This document shows, piece by piece, positions 34,830-43,737 of a stretch of 64,000 bases of DNA. The stretch spans positions 1 to 64,000 of the forward strand of contig JANYGI010000094.1 of the NCBI GenBank assembly GCA_025362495.1, given 5' to 3'. The notes under the pieces were generated by a model, which was not told where the DNA came from, made no database searches, and saw only the letters and a list, made by a program, of their open reading frames with translations. Numbering within the stretch: the stretch's first letter is position 1; each line of letters opens with the position of its first letter. Both the position numbers and the translations under genes were made by a program. The DNA comes from Byssovorax sp. (GTDB taxonomy: Bacteria; Myxococcota_A; Polyangia; Polyangiales; Polyangiaceae).

Positions 34830-36908
34830 CTACTGGTGGGTCCCGGGGGTCGAGGCGCTCACCGACCAGGTGAAGTTGTCGAGCAGCACCACCGAGTCGT
34901 ACCAGCCGTCGCCCGTGTCCCAGGTGACGAAGCGCAGCTCGATCGTCTCACCGGGCTTGACGTTACCGCCCGTCGTGAGCCACCCGGTGCCGCCGCCGGC
35001 CCGGTTGCTCGCCCCGCACACCGCGGGATCGCCGGCGAACTGCGCAGGAGGATTGATGATGTCGAAGCCGGTCCCGGCGATCTGGGTGATCCCGGCGCAG
35101 GTGTTGGTCGTCCCGGCGACAGCGCCGCTCCCGCAGCCCGTGGGGCCGTTGACGCACTGGCTGAAGAGGCCGGTATTGCCGAACGCCAGGTTGACGCCCA
35201 CCGGGTACACGGCTCCTCCGGCCGGCGGCGGATCGTAGAACGCGAGGTTCTTGTCGGTGGGATTGGCCACCTGGCCCGGGCCGGGCGTGAAGCTCGAGTC
35301 GAGCAGCGTCAGGAAGAAGTCGTTGAAGGCGCTGCAGACCCACTCGGGGTACTCGGACGAGTAGAAGAACGTCGAGACCGAGAACGAGTTGGCGTTGGTG
35401 GGCGCCCGCACCCGGAGCTTGAGCATCACCGGATCGTTGGCCGTGTTCCCGCCCTGCGGATCCGGGCAGCCAGGGGCGTTGGGGAAGTTTCCCCCGTTGG
35501 CAGCGAGCCAGTCGGCGGGGACGCCGCTCGTGACCATGCTGTTCTGGCCGCCCTGGAACGCCACCCAGCTCGGGTTCTTGTTGTTCGGCGCCGCCTGCGC
35601 CGCAGCGACGCCGGTGGAGAGCACCGCGAGGCTCGATCCGTTGAGCGGAGTCACCCCCGAGCCAAAGCCCGTTCGAATGGACTTGGCGTTCGCGGGGGGC
35701 GAGCCCGTCCCGTCGGCTTTGAAGAAATTCGCGCTGATCACGCCCCATTTCTTCAGCTGCGGGGTCGCCGGGGTCTCCACGGTGGTGGCGCAGAGATCGA
35801 TGGCCTTGGCGTAGTCGAGGGCCGTACCCGAGTTGCTGGCGAGGCCCGCGTCGCAGCCGGTGAGCACGTTGTCGACCATCCCGTCGCAGTCGTCGTCGAC
35901 CATGTTGCCGGCCACTTCGAACGCGCCCGGGTTCACCAGGTTGGGTGAGCCGCAGCCGTCAGCGGGGGAGTCGCAACAGTCACCCTGGCAGGCCGTCCAG
36001 CCGTCGCCGTCCTGATCGGGCGGGTTGTCGGCCTTGCCGTCACAGTCGTTGTCGATACCGTCGTTGCAGCTGTCGAAGGCCGGGACCGTCTCGCCGGAGC
36101 AAGGCCCCCACGAGGTGCCCGTGGGATCGCACTTCGACGTTCCCGCCACGCAGGCGCCGACTCCCTGGGTGCCCGCGGGGCCGGAGTAGCACGCCTGCGT
36201 ATCGCCCGGCTTGCAGGAGCAAGGGCCGTTGGCGGTGAGATCCCACTCGCAGCCGTCCGAGTGATCGAGGTTGCAGTCGGCGAACCCGGCGGCGCACGAG
36301 TCGAGGGTGCACATGCTCGCGGTGCAGGTGACGACGGCGTTGGGCAGCTTGTCACAGGGCTTGTCGCAGCCGCCGCAGTGGAGCGGATCGGTCTTGAGAT
36401 CGGCGCAGGCGCCGGCGCAGCAGTCCGAGCCCGCCTGGCAGGGTTGCGACGCGGAGCAGCCGATCGCGCACTCGCCCGTGGGGCCGCAGATCGATCCCGG
36501 CGCACACTGGCTGTCGGTCGCGCAGCCCGCGCACTGGTGGGTCATCGTGTTGCACACGAGAGGAGCGATGCAGTCCTTGTCGGCGGTGCAGCCGACTGCG
36601 CACGTCTTCGTGCTGGCGTCGCAGTAGTGCCCGTCGGCGCAGGTGTCGTTCTCGGGGAGGCACTGCACGCACTCGCCCGAGGCAGGATCGCAGACCGGTG
36701 CGTCCTTGTTGGCCGAGCAGTCCGTGGCGCACGCGCTGCTGGTGCCGCCGCCTTTGCCGCCGCCGCCGCTCGTGGCGCCCGAGGGCGCGCCGCCTCCGCC
36801 GCCGCACGAGGCGACGAGGCCCGCGCCGAGGGCGATCGCCGCCGAGATCGAGAGAATGCGGCCGAAGAGGACGCGGGGCGAAGGGGAAGCTACGCGAGAG
36901 AGCGACAT
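34830..36908 (-). CDS. large Cys-rich lipoprotein with choice-of-anchor L domain
   Basis: I chose the ATG at 36908 (MSLSRVASPSPR), which has GGAG seven bases upstream. The 692-residue product has a signal ending LVASC and a Gly-rich linker. About 200 residues of Cys-rich repeats follow (SANKDAPVCD, CTADKDCIAPLVCN), then MopE-type metal-binding-like motifs (DNDCDGKADNPPDQDGDG, DDDCDGMVDN). The C-terminal ~290 residues are a choice-of-anchor L domain, recognisable by FYSSEYPEWVCSAFNDFFLTLLD. These domains occur in secreted or surface proteins with varied anchors. It is the last gene of the ECF sigma/FecR-linked minus-strand block, so it may be a target of that sigma factor (inference). Confidence 0.82.
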   Translation of the reverse strand: MSLSRVASPSPRVLFGRILSISAAIALGAGLVASCGGGGGAPSGATSGGGGKGGGTSSACATDCSANKDAPVCDPASGECVQCLPENDTCADGHYCDASTKTCAVGCTADKDCIAPLVCNTMTHQCAGCATDSQCAPGSICGPTGECAIGCSASQPCQAGSDCCAGACADLKTDPLHCGGCDKPCDKLPNAVVTCTASMCTLDSCAAGFADCNLDHSDGCEWDLTANGPCSCKPGDTQACYSGPAGTQGVGACVAGTSKCDPTGTSWGPCSGETVPAFDSCNDGIDNDCDGKADNPPDQDGDGWTACQGDCCDSPADGCGSPNLVNPGAFEVAGNMVDDDCDGMVDNVLTGCDAGLASNSGTALDYAKAIDLCATTVETPATPQLKKWGVISANFFKADGTGSPPANAKSIRTGFGSGVTPLNGSSLAVLSTGVAAAQAAPNNKNPSWVAFQGGQNSMVTSGVPADWLAANGGNFPNAPGCPDPQGGNTANDPVMLKLRVRAPTNANSFSVSTFFYSSEYPEWVCSAFNDFFLTLLDSSFTPGPGQVANPTDKNLAFYDPPPAGGAVYPVGVNLAFGNTGLFSQCVNGPTGCGSGAVAGTTNTCAGITQIAGTGFDIINPPAQFAGDPAVCGASNRAGGGTGWLTTGGNVKPGETIELRFVTWDTGDGWYDSVVLLDNFTWSVSASTPGTHQ

Positions 36909-37062
36909 GAAAGTCTCCTCCGGAGGCCCGCGATCGAGGGCGTTCCTCGGGGCCTCGCAGCCGCGATGGTACATGGATCGAGCGAGCCGTGGAGGGGCGT
37001 CGACGCTCGTTTTGTGCGTACGCGCCGGGCGTTCGTGCTGATTTCGTTCAGGCGTCATCCAG

Positions 37063-38130
37063 TCAATGCAAGTCCACTTCAAGGGCCAGGGAGCCAACGA
37101 AGTAAGGAGACCCCCACGTGGCCGCGGTGCGCCCGCCGTAGTCGAGGGCGAACTGCGAGAGGGCGAGTCCGGTGACGAGATCGGCGCGGAGGCAGGTGCG
37201 ATCGCCGAGGGCGATACCGAGGCTCGACTTCAGGAAGAGGCCGGCAGATACCGTATCATGAGTGAACCCGCGCCAGACATTCGACGCCGCCGTGCCCTCG
37301 GTGTGGAGCACGAGCAGCGACGCGCCGGCGCCGAGCCGGGGATCCCAGACCGCGCCGGGGCGCGCGAGGTGCGCTGTCGCGTCGGCGGCCACCACGAAGA
37401 CTCGACTGGTCGAGGTGCCTTCGGGGCCGTCGAGGTGAGCTGCGGTGAACGGGACCACGACGCTCACGCCAGCGCTGACGCGAGGCGGAAAGAAGGCCCG
37501 CGCGCCGATGGTGAGGCCGACGAAGGGTATGAGGCCGCCGGGGCTCCCGAGGATCGCGGGGCCGACGTCGATTGAAATGCGAGGGGCGCTTGGCACTGCG
37601 ACGACGGGTGCCTCGGCTCCCGGCGCGGTCGGGGCGAGCTGGGCAATCGCGCGGATCGTCGGCGGAGCAGGGGTGTCGCCGCGAGGCGCGTGAGGAGCGT
37701 CGACTTCCATCAGGCTGGCGCTGAGGAGCTCGACGGTGCGCATCGCGGTTGTGGCGTCGCGATCGGGATCCCTGGAGGAGATGGTGACGTCGCGCAGCAC
37801 CGTCTTGCCGGTGATCCGATCGACGATCCACACCTCGACGCGATCGGGAGAGGGGGTGAGCCGGATGGCGGCGATGGCGCCGTCCTGAAGCGCGGCTTCT
37901 TCCAGCGTTCGACGCGGGCTATCCGCGGGCGGCGAGGGGAGCACCGTGACGTCGAACCCCATGGTCCGAAGCTCCGCGCGCAGGCGGCTGAAGATGGAGT
38001 CGTGCGCTCGGTCGTCGTCGGTGAGGACGACGATCCGTGGCAAGTCGGCGGACAGCGCGGTTCGTGAGCCTGAAAAGGCGACCGCGAGCGCGAGCGCCGC
38101 CCGGACTGCTGTTGCGGATCCGCGCTTCAA
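37063..38130 (-). CDS. putative outer-membrane beta-barrel protein with signal peptide
   Basis: A 355-residue protein with a signal peptide (RAALALAVAFSGSRTALSAD). Residues ~30-140 look like a small alpha/beta domain (PRIVVLTDDDRAHDSIFSRLR). From about 180 to the C terminus the sequence alternates short hydrophobic strands with Gly/Pro turns (ISIDVGPAILGS, VGLTIGARAFFP, SAGLFLKSSLGIALG) and ends in YFVGSLALEVDLH. A terminal aromatic-containing strand favours an 8-10-strand barrel. In myxobacteria this type of protein often sits beside ECF sigma/FecR pairs, as here. Confidence 0.65.
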   Translation of the reverse strand: MKRGSATAVRAALALAVAFSGSRTALSADLPRIVVLTDDDRAHDSIFSRLRAELRTMGFDVTVLPSPPADSPRRTLEEAALQDGAIAAIRLTPSPDRVEVWIVDRITGKTVLRDVTISSRDPDRDATTAMRTVELLSASLMEVDAPHAPRGDTPAPPTIRAIAQLAPTAPGAEAPVVAVPSAPRISIDVGPAILGSPGGLIPFVGLTIGARAFFPPRVSAGVSVVVPFTAAHLDGPEGTSTSRVFVVAADATAHLARPGAVWDPRLGAGASLLVLHTEGTAASNVWRGFTHDTVSAGLFLKSSLGIALGDRTCLRADLVTGLALSQFALDYGGRTAATWGSPYFVGSLALEVDLH

Positions 38131-38232
38131 GGGTTCATCACTTGCTCTAGCAGGAACAAGAGGGGAGGTACATGGGTGAGCCGAAGCAGACGTCGCGCGC
38201 CGACGAGGATGATGAGCTCCTACGAAGCTAGG

Positions 38233-38829
38233 TCAATTCGGTGAAATCACCGGGCACGCGGGCTCGCCGCCGCCGCCGCCGTCACTGGCGGACATCCATA
38301 TCCCCGGTGACTTGAGGACCGACATGCAGATCCGCGACGGAGAGGGCGAGTTCGGGACATCGACGCAGGAGAAACCGGTCGGGCACGTCGACGCGTCCTC
38401 GCAATGCAGCTCGCATGCTCCGTCTTGAGAGCACGAAGGGGTGGCGGTCCCCGTCGCCGGCGGGGGACAGTCTTCCTTCGACGTGCAAGGATGCACGCAG
38501 CTCGCGAAGGCGACGCATTCGTGGGGATCCGTTTGAGCTTGCGGTTGGACGGTGTAGTTGGGGACGAGCCATCCAGAGCAAGTTGGATGTTTGCCGAGCA
38601 CGACCATCGATTGGCAGCGGATGGTCCCATCGCCGATGTTGCCATACAGCGTGTGAGCTTCGGGTTCGTCCTGAGTGACGGGCTCGATCTCGCACGCGCC
38701 CCAGGCGCCGGCGTTCAGATTTTGCACATCGTCGATCACGCTGACGTGCGTCTCGCAGCCGAGGCTGTAGGCCGTGGCCGCGCCGGAGAGCAGCAGAATC
38801 GCGACCAGGCTCAGGTGGGATGCCTCCAT
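38233..38829 (-). CDS. Cys-rich lipoprotein
   Basis: A 198-residue protein beginning MEASHLSLVAILLLSGAATAYSLGC; the lipobox is SLGC. The mature part has about 15 Cys with spacings such as CVHPCTSKEDCPPPA and CELHCEDASTCPTGFSC, resembling extracellular EGF-like or disulfide-rich repeats. It ends in a Gly-rich tail. It lies 11 bp downstream of the FecR-like stop in the same direction, so it is co-transcribed with the sigma/anti-sigma pair. Function unknown; possibly part of the surface signal receptor. Confidence 0.7.
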   Translation of the reverse strand: MEASHLSLVAILLLSGAATAYSLGCETHVSVIDDVQNLNAGAWGACEIEPVTQDEPEAHTLYGNIGDGTIRCQSMVVLGKHPTCSGWLVPNYTVQPQAQTDPHECVAFASCVHPCTSKEDCPPPATGTATPSCSQDGACELHCEDASTCPTGFSCVDVPNSPSPSRICMSVLKSPGIWMSASDGGGGGEPACPVISPN

Positions 38830-38840
38830 GATCGTCTCTT

Positions 38841-40076
38841 TCAGTTGGCGAGCAGGCTCTTCGCTTGCTCGGCGTGGGGTCCAGTCGGGTACGTGTCGAG
38901 GTAGCGTTGCGCCGTGGCGCGGGCGGCTTCGAGAGCGCCGGTGCGCTGCTGGCATTCGAACAAGCGGCCCAGCGCCTCGCGGGCCAACGATCCGCCGGGT
39001 TGCTCGGCCAGATAAGCGGTGAACCAGGTGGCGGCCTCGCCGTAGGCGCCGCGCTGATCGAAGGCGGCGCGGCCGAGCAGGAAGGCGGCCGTGGCGGCGC
39101 GCGGATCTCCGGGAAAACGGCGTCGAAGCGCGCGGAGAGCCTCTGTCGCGCGGGCCGGCTTGCCAGCGAAGCGCGCGGCGTCGGCCAGGGCCATCAGATC
39201 GGCCGGGCCGAGGCGATCACAGGTGCTCGCGAAGCCGTCCGACTCGGCACCACGGAGGGCCTCTTCGTATTTGCCCTGCGCACTGAGATCACGAAGGCTC
39301 GGCCTCGGGGCGGACTCCATGGGGCGCGGCGAAGGTACGATGAGCGCGCTCGGGATTGCGGCGATCGGAGGCTCGGGCGCCGGCAGATCCGGTGGGGTGG
39401 CGTCGGCGACGAGGGCAGTCTCGATCGGTGTCGGATCAGCGCTGGTGAGCGCGAGCTTTCGATCCTTGCAGTCGATCGTCAGCGTCTGTCCCGCGGAGAC
39501 GGCGCGCTGGTCGCCGACGAGAGGGCCCGTGACGCGCACCGATCCTTCCTCGAGCTCGAGCTGGAAGGCCTCGGTTTCGGGGGTCCATGCGACGTGAAAG
39601 CGGGTGCCGGTGACGAGGATCTCGAACGGGCCGACGCCGAGGGTCCAGCGGGTGCCGTCGCGGTGCACCACGGACGCCGCGATCCGGCCGCGCTCGAGGA
39701 CCACGCGGGCGCCACGGGCCTCGACGGTGACGACGCGGGCGCGCGCCTCGTGATCGAGTGCCAGCACGGTGCCGTCCGAGAAGCGCAGCGGGAGGGCCTC
39801 GCCGGCGGGCGCCGCGATCCACTCGCCGACGTGGCCCTCCGCGCCGCCGCTGGCCTGGAAATGAAGGGGATGCGAGCGGGTGGCGACGAGGACCACGAGC
39901 AGCGCCGCCGCGGCCGCGAAGGCCAGGGCGAGGCCGATCCGGGCCCGCGCCGGCGCTCGATCGCGGCGCCGCAGGGCCGCAGCGAGGAGGAGCGCGCGCC
40001 CCGGATCGCGATCGCGATCCATCGGCAAAAGCTGCTCGTCCTGGGCCTCCGCGAGGGCCTTGCCCAGCGCGATCAA
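38841..40076 (-). CDS. FecR-domain anti-sigma-factor-like membrane protein with TPR-like C terminus
   Basis: A 411-residue protein with a cytoplasmic N-terminal segment of ~45 residues, one membrane helix (IGLALAFAAAAALLVVLVA) and a periplasmic FecR domain (about 85-195: GEALPLRFSDGTVLALDHEARA, LERGRIAASVVHRDG, VTGTRFHVAW, LEEGSVRVTG, VSAGQTLTI). The C-terminal ~150 residues are TPR-like (YEEALRGAES, ARATEALRALRRRFPGDPRAATAAFLLGRAAF). FecR proteins carry surface signals to ECF sigma factors. The start overlaps the sigma gene by 4 bp (ATGA). The added TPR region suggests it recruits another periplasmic protein. No TonB receptor is encoded here. Confidence 0.88.
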   Translation of the reverse strand: MIALGKALAEAQDEQLLPMDRDRDPGRALLLAAALRRRDRAPARARIGLALAFAAAAALLVVLVATRSHPLHFQASGGAEGHVGEWIAAPAGEALPLRFSDGTVLALDHEARARVVTVEARGARVVLERGRIAASVVHRDGTRWTLGVGPFEILVTGTRFHVAWTPETEAFQLELEEGSVRVTGPLVGDQRAVSAGQTLTIDCKDRKLALTSADPTPIETALVADATPPDLPAPEPPIAAIPSALIVPSPRPMESAPRPSLRDLSAQGKYEEALRGAESDGFASTCDRLGPADLMALADAARFAGKPARATEALRALRRRFPGDPRAATAAFLLGRAAFDQRGAYGEAATWFTAYLAEQPGGSLAREALGRLFECQQRTGALEAARATAQRYLDTYPTGPHAEQAKSLLAN

Positions 40077-40735
40077 AGGTCGCTCTTCGTGCCCCGTCGG
40101 GTGCCTCCTTCAAGCCAATCGCGCAAGACCGGGTGCTGCCGCGCCGCGCGGGTGAATCGCTCCTCGGCGCGCGCGAGGCGCCGCTTGATCGTCGCGAGCG
40201 ATGCCTCGGTGGCGGCGGCAATCTCGGTGAGCTCCATCCCTTCGAGGAAGCGGAGAACGAAGGCGATCCGCTCGTCGGGCGGGAGCCGGTCGAGCACGGC
40301 GTAAGTCGCGCGGAGCGCCTCGCCGTGCTCACCGCTCACGGGCGGCGCCTCGACGTCGGGCAGCGCCTCGGGTGCGAAGAACGAGAGCCAGCGACGGCGG
40401 GCGCGGCGCTGGATCGCGGTGCGCGCCGTGAAGAGCGTGACCGAGGTGATCCACGCGCCGAGCGCCGCGGGATCGCGCAGCGTCCGGAGCGAGCCGAGCG
40501 CGCGGACGAAGACGTCGTGGTGGACGTCGGCGAGCTCGCCGTCGACGCCGAGGATCCGGCCGAGCGGGCGCCTCACGTGCGCGGCGTAGCGATCGTAGAA
40601 GACGGCGATCGCCGCGGGCTGCTCGGCGCGGAGCCCCTCGACCAGCGCGGCGTCCGACGTGAACGCGACGTTCCCCGGCCCCGTCGGGCTGCGAAGGACG
40701 CGTGGTCCCGCTGGTCGCGCTGCGCTGCTGCTCAC
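40073..40735 (-). CDS. ECF-type RNA polymerase sigma factor
   Basis: About 220 residues from GTG at 40735; no ATG precedes region 2, so a downstream start is possible. Region 2 is at ~35-105 (YDRYAAHVRRPLGRIL...VHHDVFVRALGSLRTLRD, WITSVTLFTART). Region 4 is at ~145-195 (LPPDERIAFVLRFLEGMELTEIAAATEASLATIKRRLARAEERF). This is a standard ECF sigma factor. It overlaps the FecR gene, whose product likely holds it at the membrane until a surface signal arrives. The downstream lipoprotein, barrel and choice-of-anchor L genes are candidate targets. Confidence 0.93.
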   Translation of the reverse strand: MSSSAARPAGPRVLRSPTGPGNVAFTSDAALVEGLRAEQPAAIAVFYDRYAAHVRRPLGRILGVDGELADVHHDVFVRALGSLRTLRDPAALGAWITSVTLFTARTAIQRRARRRWLSFFAPEALPDVEAPPVSGEHGEALRATYAVLDRLPPDERIAFVLRFLEGMELTEIAAATEASLATIKRRLARAEERFTRAARQHPVLRDWLEGGTRRGTKSDL

Positions 40736-40862
40736 GTCGGGGATAGTCCGCGCGGGCCCCCGGGACGGCTCATTTATTCGCGGCTCGAAGGGAAGCGCCC
40801 GCGCCGGTGCGGGCGTTGCCGGTGCCACGCCGACGCCGAGGCGGCGTGGAGAGGACGACGCG

Positions 40863-42629
40863 ATGAGCGAGGTGCCCGTGAGCGAGCAGCAGGTGATTGG
40901 TCCGGCGGTCACCCGCGTTCGGATGCGGCTCGGCCGGATCGCCGGCCGCGCGCTCCTGCGTCGGCGCGCCGCGTGGGCGCTCGGCTTCGGGGCACTCCTC
41001 GCCGCGCTGCGGCCGCTGCTGTGGCCGCTCGGCGAGGACACTCCGCTCCATTTCGGCCTCGTTCGCGCGGCGATCCTGGCGATCGTCGGGTTCGCGATCG
41101 TGGCCTCGGCGCTCCTGATCCTCGGTCGTCGACGCCGCCCGTCGATGCTCGGCGCGGCGCGCGCGCTCGATGACGCGCTCGATCTCCGCGAGGTCGTCGG
41201 CAGCGGGTTCGCGTTCGAGCGCGATGGTCGCGACGAGGCTGGCGTGATCGTCGCGCGGCGTCGCGGCGCGGCCGCCGTGAAGGGGCTCGACGTCGAGGCG
41301 GCGTTCCCGCTGCCGTCGCTGCGGCCCGCGCGTCGACGGCTCGCGCAGGCCTCGATCGGCCTCGCGGCGGCGCTGGCGATCGGCGCCTACGATCCCGTGC
41401 TCGCCGCCGCGATGATGGCGCCGCCGACCGACGACGAGCGCGCAGCGGCCGCCGATCTCGACGCCGCCGCGCAAGCGCTCGCCGCGGCGATCGCGCCGTC
41501 GTCCGATCCGAGGCACCCCGAGGCGGCGAAGAGCGGCTCGGCGAAAGAGGACGAGAAGAAGGGCCCGAGCGCCGGGCCGAAGCTGGTCGAGAAGGCGCGC
41601 GAGGCCGCGAAGGCGGCGCGGCGCGGCGATCGGCAAGGCGCGCTCGGCAAGCTCGACTCGCTCCGCACCGACGGGCGCAAGCAGGCGGCGCGCGCCGCGG
41701 ATCTCAAGGCCGCGCTCCGGCAGATCGCCGACGCGCTCGATCCGCCGAAGAGCGGCGCGCGATCCGGCGCGGCCCGCGCCCTCGATCCCTCGGCGAAGGC
41801 TGCCGATTCGATGCGCCTCCTCGCGAAGAAGATGCGGTCGCCCGAGGAGACCGCGAGCGAGACGAAGGAGTCGCAAGAGCGCACGCTCGAGCGCCTGTCG
41901 CGCGCGGGCGAAGAGGCCCGCAAGGCCGGCGGCGACAAGGGCGAGAAGGGCGACGGGAAGAGCGCCGCCGAATCGCTCTCGCGCGCGGCCGAGGCGCTTT
42001 CCAGAGGCGATCGCGAGGCCGCTGCGAAGATGCTCGACGAGGCCGCGGAGCGCGCCGACGGCATGGAGCGCGAGCGCGCCGAGGCCACGGCCGAGGCCGA
42101 GGCGATCGCCGAGATGCTCGAGAAGAGCGGCATCCTCGAGGAGGCCATCGAGATGGCGATGCTCGGTCGCGAAGGCCAGGGCAAGCCGGGCGAAGGCGCC
42201 GGCACGGGCGAGGGCAAGGGCGCCGGCGAAGGCGATCAGCCGGGCACGGGGAGCGGCAAGGGCGCGGGCAAGAAGGGCCTGGATCTGCGGCGCGCGCTCG
42301 CGTCGCGCCTCGCAGCGATCGGCTTCGGCGGCGAGCCCGGCAGCGGCGTCGACGGCGGCGGATCGATCCCCGATCGCCACCGCACCAAGCGCGAAGCGAT
42401 CGAGGTGAAATCGTCGCTGCGCGCGCCGTCCGAGGTGGGCGAGGGCGAGCGCGCGATCCAGGCGATTCAAGGGCTCGGCAAGGGCTCCGAGGCGCCGAAG
42501 GCCTACCGCGAAGTCTTCCCTTCGTACGACGCCGCCGTCGAGGAGGGCCTCGCCGACGAGCGCATCCCCGCGGCGCGACGGGCGGCCGTTCGCAAGTATT
42601 TCCAGTCGATCCGGCCCGTCGATCCCTGA
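40863..42629 (+). CDS. large membrane protein of the MoxR/DUF58/vWA operon
   Basis: A 588-residue protein starting at ATG. Two membrane helices are near the N terminus (~30-75: WALGFGALLAALRPLLWPLG, AAILAIVGFAIVASALLILG) and a third lies at ~155. The rest is a long helical, Ala/Lys/Glu-rich region with coiled-coil character (DREAAAKMLDEAAERADGMERERAEATAEAEAIAEML), followed by a Gly/Lys linker (GEGAGTGEGKGAGEGDQPG). It ends in a basic-acidic domain (YREVFPSYDAAVEEGLADERIP). It matches the large proteins that open MoxR-BatA type operons (DUF4175-like). It probably organises the complex at the inner membrane. Function inferred from context only. Confidence 0.75.
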   Translation: MSEVPVSEQQVIGPAVTRVRMRLGRIAGRALLRRRAAWALGFGALLAALRPLLWPLGEDTPLHFGLVRAAILAIVGFAIVASALLILGRRRRPSMLGAARALDDALDLREVVGSGFAFERDGRDEAGVIVARRRGAAAVKGLDVEAAFPLPSLRPARRRLAQASIGLAAALAIGAYDPVLAAAMMAPPTDDERAAAADLDAAAQALAAAIAPSSDPRHPEAAKSGSAKEDEKKGPSAGPKLVEKAREAAKAARRGDRQGALGKLDSLRTDGRKQAARAADLKAALRQIADALDPPKSGARSGAARALDPSAKAADSMRLLAKKMRSPEETASETKESQERTLERLSRAGEEARKAGGDKGEKGDGKSAAESLSRAAEALSRGDREAAAKMLDEAAERADGMERERAEATAEAEAIAEMLEKSGILEEAIEMAMLGREGQGKPGEGAGTGEGKGAGEGDQPGTGSGKGAGKKGLDLRRALASRLAAIGFGGEPGSGVDGGGSIPDRHRTKREAIEVKSSLRAPSEVGEGERAIQAIQGLGKGSEAPKAYREVFPSYDAAVEEGLADERIPAARRAAVRKYFQSIRPVDP

Positions 42630-42703
42630 TCGCCGCGGGCTGATTTTTCCGAACAGAACCAACCGAACCGGCGCGGGCTCGCGCCGCCGACGACGAGGGC
42701 GTG

Positions 42704-43735
42704 ATGACGAACGAACCCTGGGCGAGCACCCCCGTGCTGCGCGTGGTGGGCGGATCCGACGTGAAGGAAAACGTGGCGGCGATCGAGGCGGCGGAGGTCG
42801 CGCTCGCGCACGCGAAGAAGGTGGGCGATCGGCTGCGCGGAGAGCTGAGCGCGGTGATCTTCGGGCAAGACGAGGTCATCACCGGAGTCGTGGTGGCGCT
42901 GCTCGCCGGCGGTCACGTGCTGCTCGAGGGCGCGCCCGGGCTCGGGAAAACGCAGATCGTGCGGACGCTGTCGAAGCTCGTCGGCGGCTCGTTCTCGCGG
43001 ATCCAGTTCACGCCCGATCTGATGCCGAGCGACATCGTCGGGACGAGCCTGGTCGTGACCACGGCGAACGGCGGCAAGGATCTCGCGTACCGGCCCGGGC
43101 CGATCTTCGCCAACCTGATCCTCGCCGACGAGATCAACCGCGCGACACCGAAGACGCAGAGCGCGCTGCTCGAAGCGATGGCGGAGCGCACCGTGTCGGT
43201 CGAGGGGCAGCCGCGCGATCTGCCGTCGCCGTTCTTCGTGCTCGCGACCGAGAACCCGATCGAGATGGAGGGCGTGTTCCCGCTGCCCGAGGCGCAGCTC
43301 GATCGCTTCCTGATGAAGCTGATCGTGAAGATGCCGGATCTGGAGACGCTCACGCGGATCGGGGCGCGCGCCGAGGAGCCGAAGCCGCCGAGCGCGGTGA
43401 CGTTCCCCGACGAATTGCTGGAGGTGCAGGCCGCGGTGCGGCAGCTCCCGTCGGCGCGCCACGTCGAGCGCTACGCGGCGAAGCTGGTGCTCGCGACCCA
43501 CACCGAGAAGGGCGTCCGCTACGGCGCGGGGCCTCGCGCCGCGCAGGCGCTGATGAGCTGCGCGCGCGCCCGCGCCGTGCTCGACGGGCGCGCCGCGGTG
43601 GCCGCCGACGACGTGAAGGCCGTCGCCGGCGACGTGCTCCGCCACCGTCTGGGGCTTCGTTTCGAGGCTGAAGCGCAGGGGATCGACGCGGACAAAATCA
43701 TCGCCCAGGCCCTCGCCCACACCAAGGTGGACTGA
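42704..43735 (+). CDS. MoxR-family AAA+ ATPase
   Basis: A 343-residue AAA+ ATPase; an in-frame GTG directly precedes the ATG. The core has Walker [10 protein letters not shown], the MoxR signature block FTPDLMPSDIVG, Walker B LILADEINRATPKTQSALLEAM, sensor 1 FVLATENPIEMEGVFPLPEAQLDRF, and a lid domain with GPRAAQALM. MoxR ATPases act as chaperones for vWA-domain proteins and metal-cofactor insertion. DUF58 and vWA genes follow immediately (2 bp to the next GTG), as expected. Confidence 0.94.
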   Translation: MTNEPWASTPVLRVVGGSDVKENVAAIEAAEVALAHAKKVGDRLRGELSAVIFGQDEVITGVVVALLAGGHVLLEGAPGLGKTQIVRTLSKLVGGSFSRIQFTPDLMPSDIVGTSLVVTTANGGKDLAYRPGPIFANLILADEINRATPKTQSALLEAMAERTVSVEGQPRDLPSPFFVLATENPIEMEGVFPLPEAQLDRFLMKLIVKMPDLETLTRIGARAEEPKPPSAVTFPDELLEVQAAVRQLPSARHVERYAAKLVLATHTEKGVRYGAGPRAAQALMSCARARAVLDGRAAVAADDVKAVAGDVLRHRLGLRFEAEAQGIDADKIIAQALAHTKVD

Positions 43736-43737
43736 CC

